Source: an uncultured Pelagimonas sp. (lineage in GTDB: Bacteria > Pseudomonadota > Alphaproteobacteria > Rhodobacterales > Rhodobacteraceae). From it: 64,000 nt of DNA. Each line of letters opens with the position of its first letter. Position 1 is the stretch's first letter. A model generated the notes under the pieces. It had not been told where the DNA came from. It made no database searches and saw only the letters and a program-made list of their open reading frames with translations. Shown here piece after piece: positions 39,447-48,146 of this stretch. A program made the translations under genes and the position numbers. Location of the stretch: positions 992,001 through 1,056,000 of the forward strand of contig CANMPP010000001.1 in the NCBI GenBank assembly GCA_947499735.1, written 5' to 3'.

Positions 39447-39896
39447 TTAGGCCACCAGATCTTTTGGCGCCAGCTGCGCACGTGCTTTCAAGATGCCCAG
39501 CGCGGCATTCGCAGCTTCTTCGCCCTTGGTGACAAAATGCTCTTTATAGATGCCAATGTGATGCGCGGTTTCTTGGAAATGATGGGGCGTCAGGGAAACG
39601 GACAGAACAGGCACGCCTGTGTCCAATCCAGCCTTCATCAAACCATCAACCACGGCCTGAGCCACGAAATCATGGCGATAGATGCCACCATCGACCACCA
39701 AAGCTGCACAGGCAATCGCGCTATAGCGACCTGTTTTGGCCAGCTCTTGCGCCATAAGAGGCATTTCAAACGCACCGGGTACGTCAAATACATCGATCTG
39801 ATCTGCCGGGATCACGTTGGAAAATCCAACCAAAGCCTGATCCACAATATCGGCATGCCAGCCGGCTTTGACGAACGCATATCGGGTGTGTGTCAT
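39447..39896 (-). CDS. ribH: 6,7-Dimethyl-8-ribityllumazine synthase, type II (RibH2-like)
   Basis: It joins the pyrimidine and the four-carbon phosphate to the lumazine. The 149-residue protein shows DVPGAFEMPL, and the loop GGIYRHDFVAQAVVDGLM with SVSLTPHHFQ, which are features of the RibH2 group of rhizobia and Brucella (decameric) and differ from the GxTxHFDY loop of ordinary RibH. In those bacteria RibH2 is known to be under FMN riboswitch control, as here. The ATG at 39896 follows AAAGGAG. A second ordinary ribH probably exists elsewhere. Confidence 0.93.
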   Translation of the reverse strand: MTHTRYAFVKAGWHADIVDQALVGFSNVIPADQIDVFDVPGAFEMPLMAQELAKTGRYSAIACAALVVDGGIYRHDFVAQAVVDGLMKAGLDTGVPVLSVSLTPHHFQETAHHIGIYKEHFVTKGEEAANAALGILKARAQLAPKDLVA

Positions 39897-40020
39897 AACA
39901 AATCTCCTTTAGGTCAACGACACGTCACCCAAGGCGATCATATGCAAATTGCCCACGCGCAATGACCTTGGGCCATATAGCGACGGCGCAGCACAGACCA
40001 AAACAGTCCACGCTTTTGCA

Positions 40021-40179
40021 CATTCTCTTTCATCCGGACTATGACCGTCGGCTCAGGCATCTCACCTGATCTGCTAGACCCTTTCGATCCGGGCATATCC
40101 CGGTGTCAAAAGGCGCTCGCGGGCTCATGGGGCAGGGCCCATATACCGCCGGTGGGGAATTTCACCCCGCCCTGAGAAC
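40021..40179 (-). ncRNA. FMN riboswitch (RFN element)
   Basis: On the minus strand the conserved RFN parts appear in order: TTCTCAGGGCGGGGTGAAAT and CCCCACCGGCGGTA at the 5' side, AGCCCGCGAGCG, then GCAGATCAGGTGAGATGCC, GAGCCGACGGT and ATAGTCCGGATGAAAGAGAA at the 3' side. The closing helix pairs the first and last segments. It ends 124 bases before ribH and should repress the operon when FMN is plentiful. Confidence 0.97.
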
Positions 40180-40287
40180 AAGCCAGATGTAGGACGGACC
40201 GCGCGATATTTCAATCCCAAAAACGACGTCACGCTGCGTTCCTGCGGCGGGAATGATAGGCGTATCGCTATTTGAAAATCAGGAAAA

Positions 40288-40364
40288 TGGTAGGTCCAGA
40301 GGGACTTGAACCCCCAACCAAGGCGTTATGAGCACCCTGCTCTAACCAATTGAGCTATAGACCC
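40288..40364 (-). tRNA. tRNA with CAU anticodon, probably tRNA-Ile2
   Basis: A complete 77-base cloverleaf with encoded CCA: seven-base acceptor stem GGGTCTA/TGGACCT (with G-U pairs), D-loop AGCTCAATTGGTTAGAGC, anticodon loop CTCATAA and T-loop TTCAAGT. The CAU anticodon may belong to elongator Met or to lysidine-modified Ile2. The TTGGTTGGGGG variable/T-stem region resembles E. coli tRNA-Ile2 more than tRNA-Met, so I prefer Ile2. It is not initiator tRNA: the anticodon stem lacks the three G-C pairs. Confidence 0.85.
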
Positions 40365-40458
40365 TTACCGTCTGAAATCACTATCAGACCTCTGGCCTAG
40401 GTCAACCGGTTTTTGGTTAAGGGATTCTAAACGTCCATAAAAACTGAGGGTCACGATC

Positions 40459-41826
40459 CTAAGATTTCGTCACAGCAGGCAGAGAGGCGGGATCGGGCCA
40501 TAGGAACCCTGCCGTGCCAAGCACAATTGCAACTAAGACGATGGTCAAAACGGTGCCCTTGAAAAATCCACGCCGACCGCCCTGCATGATCAATCTTGCG
40601 ATGGCGCTGACCTCTGCCACCTTATCCGCGTGGGTTAAACCATCCTCTTCTGCGGTGAATGCCTGCATGCGGCGCACGGCCTCTTGGCGGGGCCATGATT
40701 TTTGCGACCACCACAGGATCAGAAACCAGACCAAATGCGTCAATGTGGGTAGCAATGTGGTGAAACACATCAACCACAGCGCCAGACCTTCAGTGGGATC
40801 GCGTTGGGCGATCAGCCAGAATTCATAGGCAGAAAACGGTTGGGATGCGGGGTGAATGACGCCCCAAAGCGTCAGCAGGCCAGCGAGGGATGCAATTAGT
40901 AGTGCGAGACAGCAAACCCCAAGGAGTAAGTCGCAACAGATATGGATACCGATACGGGGCTTTTGGCCTTGCCTATATTGGGTCACTGCTCGGGTCAGGA
41001 AACCACGCGTGAAGCGCAGCGACAACCAATCGGCAGCCGCATTTGTATAAGGCAGGATAAGATAGAAAAAAAGAAGAAGCGCAAATTCTGAAGATCCTGT
41101 GACACCGGCAACGGCAACAGCACCGGCAACGATAACGGCAACAGCACCGGCACCGACACCGACAGCGGCAGTGATACCGATAACGGTAACGAACTCGACA
41201 ACTGCACCAACACTGACAACGGCAGCGGCAGCTGCGGGGGTAACGACACAAACAACGGCGCCGACGCTTTTTATGACCCAACGAAGCACCTGCGTTAGAA
41301 AACTGACCCGTTGGGTTCCGTTGTAAACTTTGTGTTTTCGATCGACGGCAGATTTCGGAAACGTCTTGACTAGTAAGGCTGCGGCTCCAAATCCGCCTAA
41401 GGTGATAATTGTTCTAAATACACGGGACAGCAGCGATGGCACGTCGTGAAACAGATCGATGCCACCGGGGGATGTTACATTCCATCCGATCCAACCGATC
41501 CATGCAAATAGGATCGGATAAAAATACGCGAGCGATAGGCAGCGTGATAACGCCCTTGCCCCATTGGCGGGACCGTAGAAACGATTGATCAACGCCAGCT
41601 GTTTTTCTGTTGTCGCAAAATAAGCATCGGTTCGCGAACAAGTATTTTCGTCGATCAAATTCTTACGGGCCCGAGGACTGGCGATTTGCTTTTCAATTTC
41701 GGTTTGGCGTTTACCGCTGGTCGTTTGGTGGATTGCGAACATGCCAAGCGCAATACTGCACAACACGCCAAATACAGTGATCAATGAGCCGTATGGTTCT
41801 AAAAGGTCAGAAAGATCTTTAAACAT
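40459..41826 (-). CDS. Hypothetical polytopic membrane protein with low-complexity Val/Ala/Gly segment
   Basis: The 455-residue protein belongs to no family I can name. It has an N-terminal hydrophobic segment, a soluble part at about 38-85, two further hydrophobic helices, then a segment at about 192-242 made almost only of Val, Ala, Gly, Thr and Ile, coded by an imperfect hexanucleotide repeat. Four or more helices follow, with the C-terminus holding another (FFKGTVLTIVLVAIVLGTAG). I have seen comparable low-complexity inner-membrane proteins in scattered bacteria, always without function. It is divergent from purM and stands alone behind the tRNA gene. Confidence 0.75.
   Translation of the reverse strand: MFKDLSDLLEPYGSLITVFGVLCSIALGMFAIHQTTSGKRQTEIEKQIASPRARKNLIDENTCSRTDAYFATTEKQLALINRFYGPANGARALSRCLSLAYFYPILFAWIGWIGWNVTSPGGIDLFHDVPSLLSRVFRTIITLGGFGAAALLVKTFPKSAVDRKHKVYNGTQRVSFLTQVLRWVIKSVGAVVCVVTPAAAAAVVSVGAVVEFVTVIGITAAVGVGAGAVAVIVAGAVAVAGVTGSSEFALLLFFYLILPYTNAAADWLSLRFTRGFLTRAVTQYRQGQKPRIGIHICCDLLLGVCCLALLIASLAGLLTLWGVIHPASQPFSAYEFWLIAQRDPTEGLALWLMCFTTLLPTLTHLVWFLILWWSQKSWPRQEAVRRMQAFTAEEDGLTHADKVAEVSAIARLIMQGGRRGFFKGTVLTIVLVAIVLGTAGFLWPDPASLPAVTKS
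41101..41253. repeat. Imperfect hexanucleotide repeat inside a coding region
   Basis: Units such as ACGGCA, ACAGCA, CCGGCA and ACGATA follow each other with a three- and six-base rhythm for about 150 bases on the plus strand (GTAACG, GACACC and similar towards the end). On the minus strand they encode the Val/Ala/Gly stretch of the 455-residue membrane protein. The units are degenerate, so frequent slippage is not proven. Confidence 0.7.
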
Positions 41827-41950
41827 TTAGGTCCTGAAATTTTTCTTTATCTCATCCGAAACCGCATCCTGTCGTCAACCCGTTGCAGGCCAGCCCGCTA
41901 TGGGGTAAGCGCAGGCGCATGTTTTTCAAACCATGGACGGGCCAAAGCCA

Positions 41951-42997
41951 ATGACAGAGCGCAAGAACGGGTTGACCTACGCGGAAGCGGGTGTGGATAT
42001 TGACGCGGGCAATGATCTGGTGGATCGCATCAAACCTGCAGCGAAACGCACAGATCGTCCTGGCGTGATGGCAGGCCTTGGTGGCTTTGGCGCTTTGTTC
42101 GATTTGAAAGCGGCGGGTTACACCGATCCGATCCTTGTTGGCGCAACCGATGGGGTTGGCACCAAACTGCGCATCGCGATTGACACCGGTGTTGTGGGCG
42201 GCGTGGGCATTGATCTGGTTGCCATGTGTGTCAACGATCTGGTGTGTCAGGGCGCAGAACCTTTGTTCTTCCTTGATTACTTTGCCACGGGCAAATTGGA
42301 ACTGGATGCGGCGGCGCAAGTGATTGAAGGCATCGCCGAGGGCTGCGTGCGCTGTGGTGCCGCCCTGATCGGTGGGGAAACCGCGGAAATGCCGGGCATG
42401 TATCCTGAAGGCGATTTTGATCTGGCCGGTTTTGCGGTTGGCGCGATGGAACGCGGCACGGCGCTACCTGATGGCGTGGTTGAGGGCGATGTTCTGTTGG
42501 GGCTGGCATCCGATGGCGTGCATTCCAATGGTTATTCTTTGGTACGTAAACTGGTTGAGATCTCGGGTCTTGGCTGGGATGCGGATTGTCCTTGGGGCGA
42601 AGGATCATTGGGCGAAGCGCTGCTAACGCCAACGCGTCTGTATGTGAAGCAATCCTTGACTGCGATCCGGGCAGGGGGCGTGCATGCGCTGGCCCATATC
42701 ACCGGGGGTGGTTTGACCGAAAACCTACCGCGCGTATTGCCAGAAGGATTGGGCGCAGAGGTCGATTTGGATGCTTGGGACCTGCCACCTGTTTTCGCTT
42801 GGCTGCAAAACACTGGCGGCATTGAAAGTTCCGAAATGCTGAAGACCTTTAACTCTGGTGTTGGCATGGTTCTGGCTGTTGATGCGGAGCAGGCCGAGGC
42901 CCTAACAGCCTTGCTAACTGAGGCGGGTGAAACCGTGTATCAGTTGGGCCGCGTGGTGGCAGGTGAAGGTGTGTCCTATACAGGGTCCTTGTCGTGA
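41951..42997 (+). CDS. purM: Phosphoribosylformylglycinamidine cyclo-ligase
   Basis: It forms aminoimidazole ribonucleotide (AIR) from FGAM with ATP in purine synthesis. The 348-residue protein has [15 protein letters not shown] at its start, [10 protein letters not shown] near residue 62, [18 protein letters not shown] near 98, [11 protein letters not shown] near 144 and [16 protein letters not shown] start at the ATG at 41951; an ATG six codons earlier (41933) is possible, and neither has a strong ribosome-binding site. It overlaps purN by GTGA. Confidence 0.97.
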   Translation: MTERKNGLTYAEAGVDIDAGNDLVDRIKPAAKRTDRPGVMAGLGGFGALFDLKAAGYTDPILVGATDGVGTKLRIAIDTGVVGGVGIDLVAMCVNDLVCQGAEPLFFLDYFATGKLELDAAAQVIEGIAEGCVRCGAALIGGETAEMPGMYPEGDFDLAGFAVGAMERGTALPDGVVEGDVLLGLASDGVHSNGYSLVRKLVEISGLGWDADCPWGEGSLGEALLTPTRLYVKQSLTAIRAGGVHALAHITGGGLTENLPRVLPEGLGAEVDLDAWDLPPVFAWLQNTGGIESSEMLKTFNSGVGMVLAVDAEQAEALTALLTEAGETVYQLGRVVAGEGVSYTGSLS

Positions 42998-43593
42998 AAA
43001 AAGTTGCCATTCTGATTTCTGGCGGCGGGTCCAATATGGTCACGCTGGCCGAAAGCATGCAGGGCGATCATCCTGCACGGCCGTGTCTGGTTCTATCGAA
43101 CCGCCCGAATGCCGGCGGTTTGGCCAAAGCGGCTGCGATGGGCATCCCGACTGAGGTTGTGGATCATAAAACATTTGGCAAAGATCGCGCCGCTTTTGAC
43201 GCGAAAATCCATGATGTGCTGACGCAATATCAACCCGATATCGTTGCTCTTGCCGGATTTATGCGCATCCTGACGGAAGACTTTATGCGCAAATGGGAAG
43301 GTAAGATGCTGAACATCCATCCGTCTCTTTTGCCGAAATATAAGGGTCTGCACACGCATCAGCGCGCGTTGGATGCTGGCGATTCCGAGGCGGGGTGTTC
43401 TGTGCATGTCGTCACGCCTGAACTGGACGGCGGGCCTATCCTAGGGCAAGCGCGCGTTCCGGTATTGAAGGATGACACAGCAGAGACATTGGCAAGCCGG
43501 GTCTTGATACAAGAGTATCGTTTGTACCCAGAAGTGTTGCGCCGTTTCGCCGATGAGGAAACAGGCGTTTTGGAATTGACGAGCGAGGCTTGA
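42994..43593 (+). CDS. purN: Phosphoribosylglycinamide formyltransferase
   Basis: It transfers a formyl group from 10-formyl-THF to GAR, the third step of purine synthesis. The 199-residue protein begins [14 protein letters not shown] (phosphate loop) and carries the catalytic set in [24 protein letters not shown] (Asn and His) and [15 protein letters not shown] (Asp). The start is a GTG whose last two bases form the purM stop (GTGA), so translation is coupled. The order purM-purN-rnd is common in Rhodobacterales. Confidence 0.97.
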   Translation: MKKVAILISGGGSNMVTLAESMQGDHPARPCLVLSNRPNAGGLAKAAAMGIPTEVVDHKTFGKDRAAFDAKIHDVLTQYQPDIVALAGFMRILTEDFMRKWEGKMLNIHPSLLPKYKGLHTHQRALDAGDSEAGCSVHVVTPELDGGPILGQARVPVLKDDTAETLASRVLIQEYRLYPEVLRRFADEETGVLELTSEA

Positions 43594-43685
43594 ACTCCGC
43601 CGCGCTTTGGGTAAGGTCAATCAACGCCTTACATGGGTGATAAAGGTGGGATCAAAACCACCTATGGATAACGAATAGGGGCATT

Positions 43686-44843
43686 ATGCGCATTATCACA
43701 ACGACCGACGATTTGGCTGTCTTTTGCCAAGAGGCCGCAAACCACCCCTACGTTACGGTCGATACAGAATTTCTGCGCGAACGAACCTATTACTCTAAAC
43801 TTTGCCTGGTCCAGCTGGCCTATCCCGGCGAAGACACCGAAAATGCCGCCCTGATTGATCCTTTGGCAGAAGGGCTGTCGCTGGAACCGCTTTTGGACCT
43901 GTTTCGCAACGAATCCGTGGTCAAAGTGTTCCATGCCGCCCGTCAGGATTTGGAAATCTTTTTCATTGATTACAAAGTGTTCCCAAAGCCACTTTTTGAC
44001 ACCCAAGTCGCGGCTATGGTCTGCGGTTTTGGTGAACAGGTTGGCTATGAGACATTGGTCAAAAAGATCGCCAAAGAGGGATTGGACAAATCCAGTCGTT
44101 TCACAGATTGGTCGCGCCGTCCTTTGACCGATGCACAAAAGAATTACGCCCTAGCGGATGTGACGCATTTGCGTCTGATCTATGAATTCTTGTCTGCCAA
44201 ACTAGAAGAAACGGGCCGGGCGCATTGGGTTGAAGAAGAATTGGCACTGCTGCTGGATCCTGAAACACATGTGACCCATCCAGAAAATGCATGGAAACGG
44301 ATCAAAACACGGTCTAGTTCGCCCCGCTTTTTGGCGATTGTTCAGGCGCTTGCCGAATTCCGTGAAAGCCATGCACAGGGGCGTAACATCCCACGCAACC
44401 GTGTGTTCAAGGATGACGCTCTGTCCGAACTGGCGTCAACCAAACCCCAAAGCATGGAAGATCTTGGAAAGTCTCGTCTTTTGCTGCGTGAAGCACGCAA
44501 AGGCGACATTGCCGCAGGTATTCTTGCGGCCGTGCAAGCGGGTATGGCTGTCCCAAATAACATGCTGCCCAAGCTTAAAAACGGCACAGATAAGCTAAAT
44601 GTCAATCCAGCACTGGCGGATTTGCTGCGCGTTTTGTTGAAAGCCAAGGCTGAAAATTTTGGCGTGGCTCCAAAGCTGATTGCACCTACCGCAGATCTGG
44701 ATGCTCTGGCCGCCGGTCAACGGGATCTGGCAATGACAAAAGGCTGGCGCAATGAGGTCTTTGGTCAAGACGCGCTACGCCTGTGTGACGGCAAAATAGG
44801 TCTGGTCGCAAAGGGAAAATCCGTTGTGACGATGGAGCTCTGA
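43686..44843 (+). CDS. rnd: Ribonuclease D
   Basis: This 3'-5' exoribonuclease of the DEDD group trims tRNA and other stable RNAs. The 385-residue protein has VTVDTEFLRERTYYSKLCLV (Exo I, Asp and Glu), VFHAARQDLEIF (Exo II), and KNYALADVTHLRLIYEFL (Exo III, Tyr and Asp). An HRDC domain covers about 210-290. The ATG at 43686 follows AGGGG. It lies 92 bases after purN on the same strand. Confidence 0.95.
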   Translation: MRIITTTDDLAVFCQEAANHPYVTVDTEFLRERTYYSKLCLVQLAYPGEDTENAALIDPLAEGLSLEPLLDLFRNESVVKVFHAARQDLEIFFIDYKVFPKPLFDTQVAAMVCGFGEQVGYETLVKKIAKEGLDKSSRFTDWSRRPLTDAQKNYALADVTHLRLIYEFLSAKLEETGRAHWVEEELALLLDPETHVTHPENAWKRIKTRSSSPRFLAIVQALAEFRESHAQGRNIPRNRVFKDDALSELASTKPQSMEDLGKSRLLLREARKGDIAAGILAAVQAGMAVPNNMLPKLKNGTDKLNVNPALADLLRVLLKAKAENFGVAPKLIAPTADLDALAAGQRDLAMTKGWRNEVFGQDALRLCDGKIGLVAKGKSVVTMEL

Positions 44844-44895
44844 CGGGCTCGCCCGCCATTCGATTGCCATTTTTGCTGATCAGTAGATTTCGGAT

Positions 44896-45426
44896 CTATC
44901 TGCGCGTTTCGCGCGCATTGGTTGCACCATTGACGCGGACCGTGCGAATGCCTTCCATTTCTTGATCCGTTAGCGAAATTGCGGCGGATACGCGACGGGC
45001 AGAAACGGTCTGTGGCACGGGGCCTCGATCGGAAAAGAAGCTGCGCAGATCATAGACCAATACACTGTCCGAGCTGGCGGATTCATTCAATTGCAGCGTC
45101 ACATCTTGAACGCCAGCGCGGCGCACCAAACCTGTCACGGCAATAATCGCGCCACCGGGACGTTGTTCGATCTTTAATGTCTCGATTTCGCGGACCAACG
45201 CCCCCAATGGTGCGGTTTCATCTGTATCGGGACGAAAAATCGACACTGCTCGTTGTGGGATCAAAGGGTTGTATGACGCGGGGCTTTCAGTCGGTGCCAC
45301 AGCTACGCTGCGCGAAAACCAGTTGCCCGGGTTCAAACGCGAGTCTTTGTAACCGCTACATCCGCTTATGATCAGCGCAGTGGCTAGCATTGCGGAAACA
45401 GGGCTCAAAAGGCGGGGCGTGTTCAT
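44896..45426 (-). CDS. Hypothetical lipoprotein
   Basis: The 176-residue protein has a lipoprotein signal with the box IISGC (Cys at residue 23), so the mature part is anchored in the envelope. It contains a Pro/Ser-rich linker and a beta-rich domain around ALVREIETLKIEQRPGGAIIAVTGLV, reading like a single small sandwich fold, and ends ATNARETRR. I do not recognise a function; similar lipoproteins are frequent beside sufE and rnd in related genomes, but this is from memory. It is convergent with rnd and divergent from sufE. Confidence 0.75.
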   Translation of the reverse strand: MNTPRLLSPVSAMLATALIISGCSGYKDSRLNPGNWFSRSVAVAPTESPASYNPLIPQRAVSIFRPDTDETAPLGALVREIETLKIEQRPGGAIIAVTGLVRRAGVQDVTLQLNESASSDSVLVYDLRSFFSDRGPVPQTVSARRVSAAISLTDQEMEGIRTVRVNGATNARETRR

Positions 45427-45558
45427 AAGTGCATCCTCAATGATCGTTCTAACGATCTAACCGATCCGGTGCGTGATGAAAAGACGCTAAGCAATCTGGA
45501 CCTTTCACGGCAAAGCCCCTAGGTGTGGCACAGGATCGAAAGGTGAACGAGGACCGCG

Positions 45559-45975
45559 ATGGCACAGGCCGCATTTGAAGAGCTGGTGGAAGATTTTGAA
45601 TTCCTAGAGGATTGGGAAGATCGCTATCGTGTCGTGATCGAAATGGGCAAAGATATGCCAGTTTTAGATGACGCCTTGCGCGTGCCTGCGACAAAGGTTG
45701 AAGGCTGCGCATCGCAAGTGTGGATTCACCCTGAGGTCAAAGGTGACACCTTTACCTTTATGGGTGCCAGCGATGCGCTGATCGTCAGCGGATTGATCGC
45801 CGTTTTGCACAGGCTTTACGATGGTTTACCTATGGCAGATGTATCGGGCGTCGATGCAAAGGCGGAATTAGGACGGCTGGGTTTGACAGATCACCTGTCA
45901 GCGCAACGCTCCAACGGTTTGAATTCTATGATCTCCCGAATTCAGGAATTCGCAGCAGCCCAAAACGCCGGTTAG
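45559..45975 (+). CDS. sufE: Cysteine desulfuration protein SufE
   Basis: SufE takes persulfide sulfur from SufS for Fe-S cluster assembly. The 138-residue length is normal. The sulfur-accepting Cys50 lies in KVEGCASQVWI, and the C-terminal QRSNGLNSMISRIQEFA helix is typical. It is away from any suf operon in this window. The ATG at 45559 follows GAGGACCGCG. Confidence 0.93.
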   Translation: MAQAAFEELVEDFEFLEDWEDRYRVVIEMGKDMPVLDDALRVPATKVEGCASQVWIHPEVKGDTFTFMGASDALIVSGLIAVLHRLYDGLPMADVSGVDAKAELGRLGLTDHLSAQRSNGLNSMISRIQEFAAAQNAG

Positions 45976-46088
45976 CGCAGTAAATGCCAAGTGCTTATTG
46001 TGGAACATCGGGCATCTCTTACGTGATGCACCACAATTTCTAATGCCCACTTTCCAAAAACAGAGCAGTCGCACCTGACAGAACGGAC

Positions 46089-47033
46089 TCACTTTTCAAG
46101 ATTTTTCTTCGTCCGCAACACGGGGCTTTGTTTGTTCTCAAATAGGGCCTGGCAAAAAGTTACGAACGAACCAACCAGAGAATTCTCTGGCGCATCTATA
46201 CGCGAAGCCATCACGATATTTGTCGGCGGTAGCTTTTCGTCGATCCTAATTGGCACAACCTGACCGCCGTCATAGGTCGTGTTTTCAGCCGGTTTCATAG
46301 ACAAAAGTGAAATTCCAAGCCCATTCGCAACGTTACACCGCACCGATTCAATTGAGGACGACCGGAAGGCAATCTTCGGTGCAATACCGAATTGGGCAAA
46401 CACATTCAGGAAATATTCCCGGCTTCTCGGAGCGTCAAAAAGTACGAAGTCTTCTCCGTCAATCTCGCTAATTGATATGTTTTTTCGGGTCGCTAGCCGA
46501 TGGTCTGGTGGCACAATCAGATATGGGTACGCTGTAGCGAGGGGCCAAATGTTGAACCGAGTGTAATCAATCCTCAAGTCGTAAAGGATCGCTAGGTCAA
46601 TCTCGTTCTGGCCAAGCGCGGCAAGCAGCTCGTCCTGCAAGCGTTCATGCACATCCAGCACGACACCAGGGTTTTCATTCGGATATTCGCTCAGAATGCG
46701 CGCAAGGAAAAAAGGTGCAATCGACTGAAAACACCCCAAACGCAGCGTGCCCACTCTGTGCGCGGCAATGTCTGCGACAGCGACCCCCATCTGGTCAGCG
46801 TAGGCCAACATCTGGTCGGCATAGCGGAGAAATTCCGTGCCCTGTGCAGTCAGCTCCATTCCGCGTGCATGCACACGCCGAAACAGCACCAAACCTGTTT
46901 GATCTTCCAGTTTCGCAATCGCTTGAGCAACTGCTGGCTGTGAAATCCCGATGAATTGCGCCGCTGGTGTGATGCCCCCCTTCAAAGCTACGGCTTTGAA
47001 ATAGCGGCATTGCTTGAGTGTGATGTCGACCAT
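46089..47033 (-). CDS. LysR-family regulator divergent from an oxygenase gene
   Basis: The 314-residue protein has the N-terminal helix-turn-helix (FKAVALKGGITPAAQFIGI, then QPAVAQAIAKLEDQTGLVLFRR) and a LysR effector domain from about 90. The ATG at 47033 lies 108 bases from the ATG of the oxygenase gene at 47142, the usual arrangement for a regulator and its target. The intergenic sequence is A/T-rich; I see no perfect palindrome with T-N11-A, but TTGCATAAGAATTTTCA (47049-47065) is a candidate. The ligand is unknown. Confidence 0.85.
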   Translation of the reverse strand: MVDITLKQCRYFKAVALKGGITPAAQFIGISQPAVAQAIAKLEDQTGLVLFRRVHARGMELTAQGTEFLRYADQMLAYADQMGVAVADIAAHRVGTLRLGCFQSIAPFFLARILSEYPNENPGVVLDVHERLQDELLAALGQNEIDLAILYDLRIDYTRFNIWPLATAYPYLIVPPDHRLATRKNISISEIDGEDFVLFDAPRSREYFLNVFAQFGIAPKIAFRSSSIESVRCNVANGLGISLLSMKPAENTTYDGGQVVPIRIDEKLPPTNIVMASRIDAPENSLVGSFVTFCQALFENKQSPVLRTKKNLEK

Positions 47034-47141
47034 GGTTCTTGCATAAGAATTTTCACTCCAAACGCAATAAAAAACAGTTTTTAGTTTCTTTTACGTCGCG
47101 CTATCAGATCTTTGAGATCAATTACACCGCTGGGGAATTCC

Positions 47142-47921
47142 ATGGAATTGCAAGATATTATCGACCTGAAAACCTTTCCGATTGCCGATGCAGATTTTCG
47201 TGCTGCCAGCAAAGAAGAGTTTGATAAAACCGGTGTTTTCGTGATGTCGGGTTTTGTACGACAGCACGCGATCGAAGCTGTTCGGGATGAAGGTATCGCC
47301 AACAAAGATAAGGTGTTCAAGTCTGCGACACAGCACAACGTCTATTTGACGCCAAAAGACGAGGCTTTTGCCGATGATCACGCGCGTAACCGACTGGTCA
47401 CATCATCCAAAGGATGCATCACCGATGATCTGATGCCCCAAGAGTCGCCCCTACGCACGCTCTACAATGACCCGATTTTTCGAGACTTCCTGTGTGAGGT
47501 TCTGGGAGAAGAGGCGATGCATGAATATGCAGACCCGCTGTCTTCCATTAATCTGCATTTTGCTGAGACAGGCGAAGAACTTGGTTGGCATTTTGACAAC
47601 TCATCTTTTGCAATCACACTGATGGTCCAAGCTCCAGAAAAGGGCGGAAAATTTGAGTACGTCAACGCAGTTCGCGACGCCGATACAGGTGAGATGGGTT
47701 TTGACAAAGTTGATGAAATCCTCGACGGCAAGTTGCCTGTAGAAACGGTCGAGGCTGATGCCGGAACTTTGGTCTTTTTTCGAGGCCGCAACTCGATCCA
47801 TCGGGTGGCGCCTAACGAAGGCAACCAAACGCGCATATTGGCTGTATTGGCATATAATTCCGAACCCGGCGTTGAACTTTCCGAAGCCGCTCGCATGACG
47901 TTTTATGGACGTTTAAACTAA
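47142..47921 (+). CDS. 2-Oxoglutarate/Fe(II)-type oxygenase, paralogue A
   Basis: The 259-residue protein has a cupin-like core with H150-F-D152 (WHFD), a distal H220 (IHRVAP) and R231 eleven residues further, which fits the facial triad and the 2OG-binding Arg of Fe(II)/2OG enzymes. ADPLSSINL precedes the core. The general pattern (short, HxD, +11 Arg, ArpA/BesD-like annotation) recalls amino-acid hydroxylases and halogenases; Asp152 argues for hydroxylation, because halogenases have Gly or Ala there. I start at the ATG at 47142 instead of a Met ten codons earlier. Paralogue B lies at 50246-51079. The substrate is unknown. Confidence 0.8.
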   Translation: MELQDIIDLKTFPIADADFRAASKEEFDKTGVFVMSGFVRQHAIEAVRDEGIANKDKVFKSATQHNVYLTPKDEAFADDHARNRLVTSSKGCITDDLMPQESPLRTLYNDPIFRDFLCEVLGEEAMHEYADPLSSINLHFAETGEELGWHFDNSSFAITLMVQAPEKGGKFEYVNAVRDADTGEMGFDKVDEILDGKLPVETVEADAGTLVFFRGRNSIHRVAPNEGNQTRILAVLAYNSEPGVELSEAARMTFYGRLN

Positions 47922-48146
47922 GTGAGCTGTCCTTTGACATAAGCGGACTTTAGCTGCGTTCCTGCCGTTCACTGCAGGATGATCATTCTGGTCCAACTGT
48001 AACGGTTGGATCAGGTTCGTGGGCGTTCTTGATTTATTATGCTGGCGCATTGAATGCGACATAGGCATGTCGTGATTTCGAACGACAGGCTGATGTAACT
48101 GTTGGTACAGCGGTTCTGAAATTTGTTCGAAAAGTGATCATTCCAA

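Noticed and set aside
41101-41253. CRISPR-like or satellite repeat
   Set aside because: The units are short, degenerate and without spacers, and they lie inside an open reading frame on the other strand.
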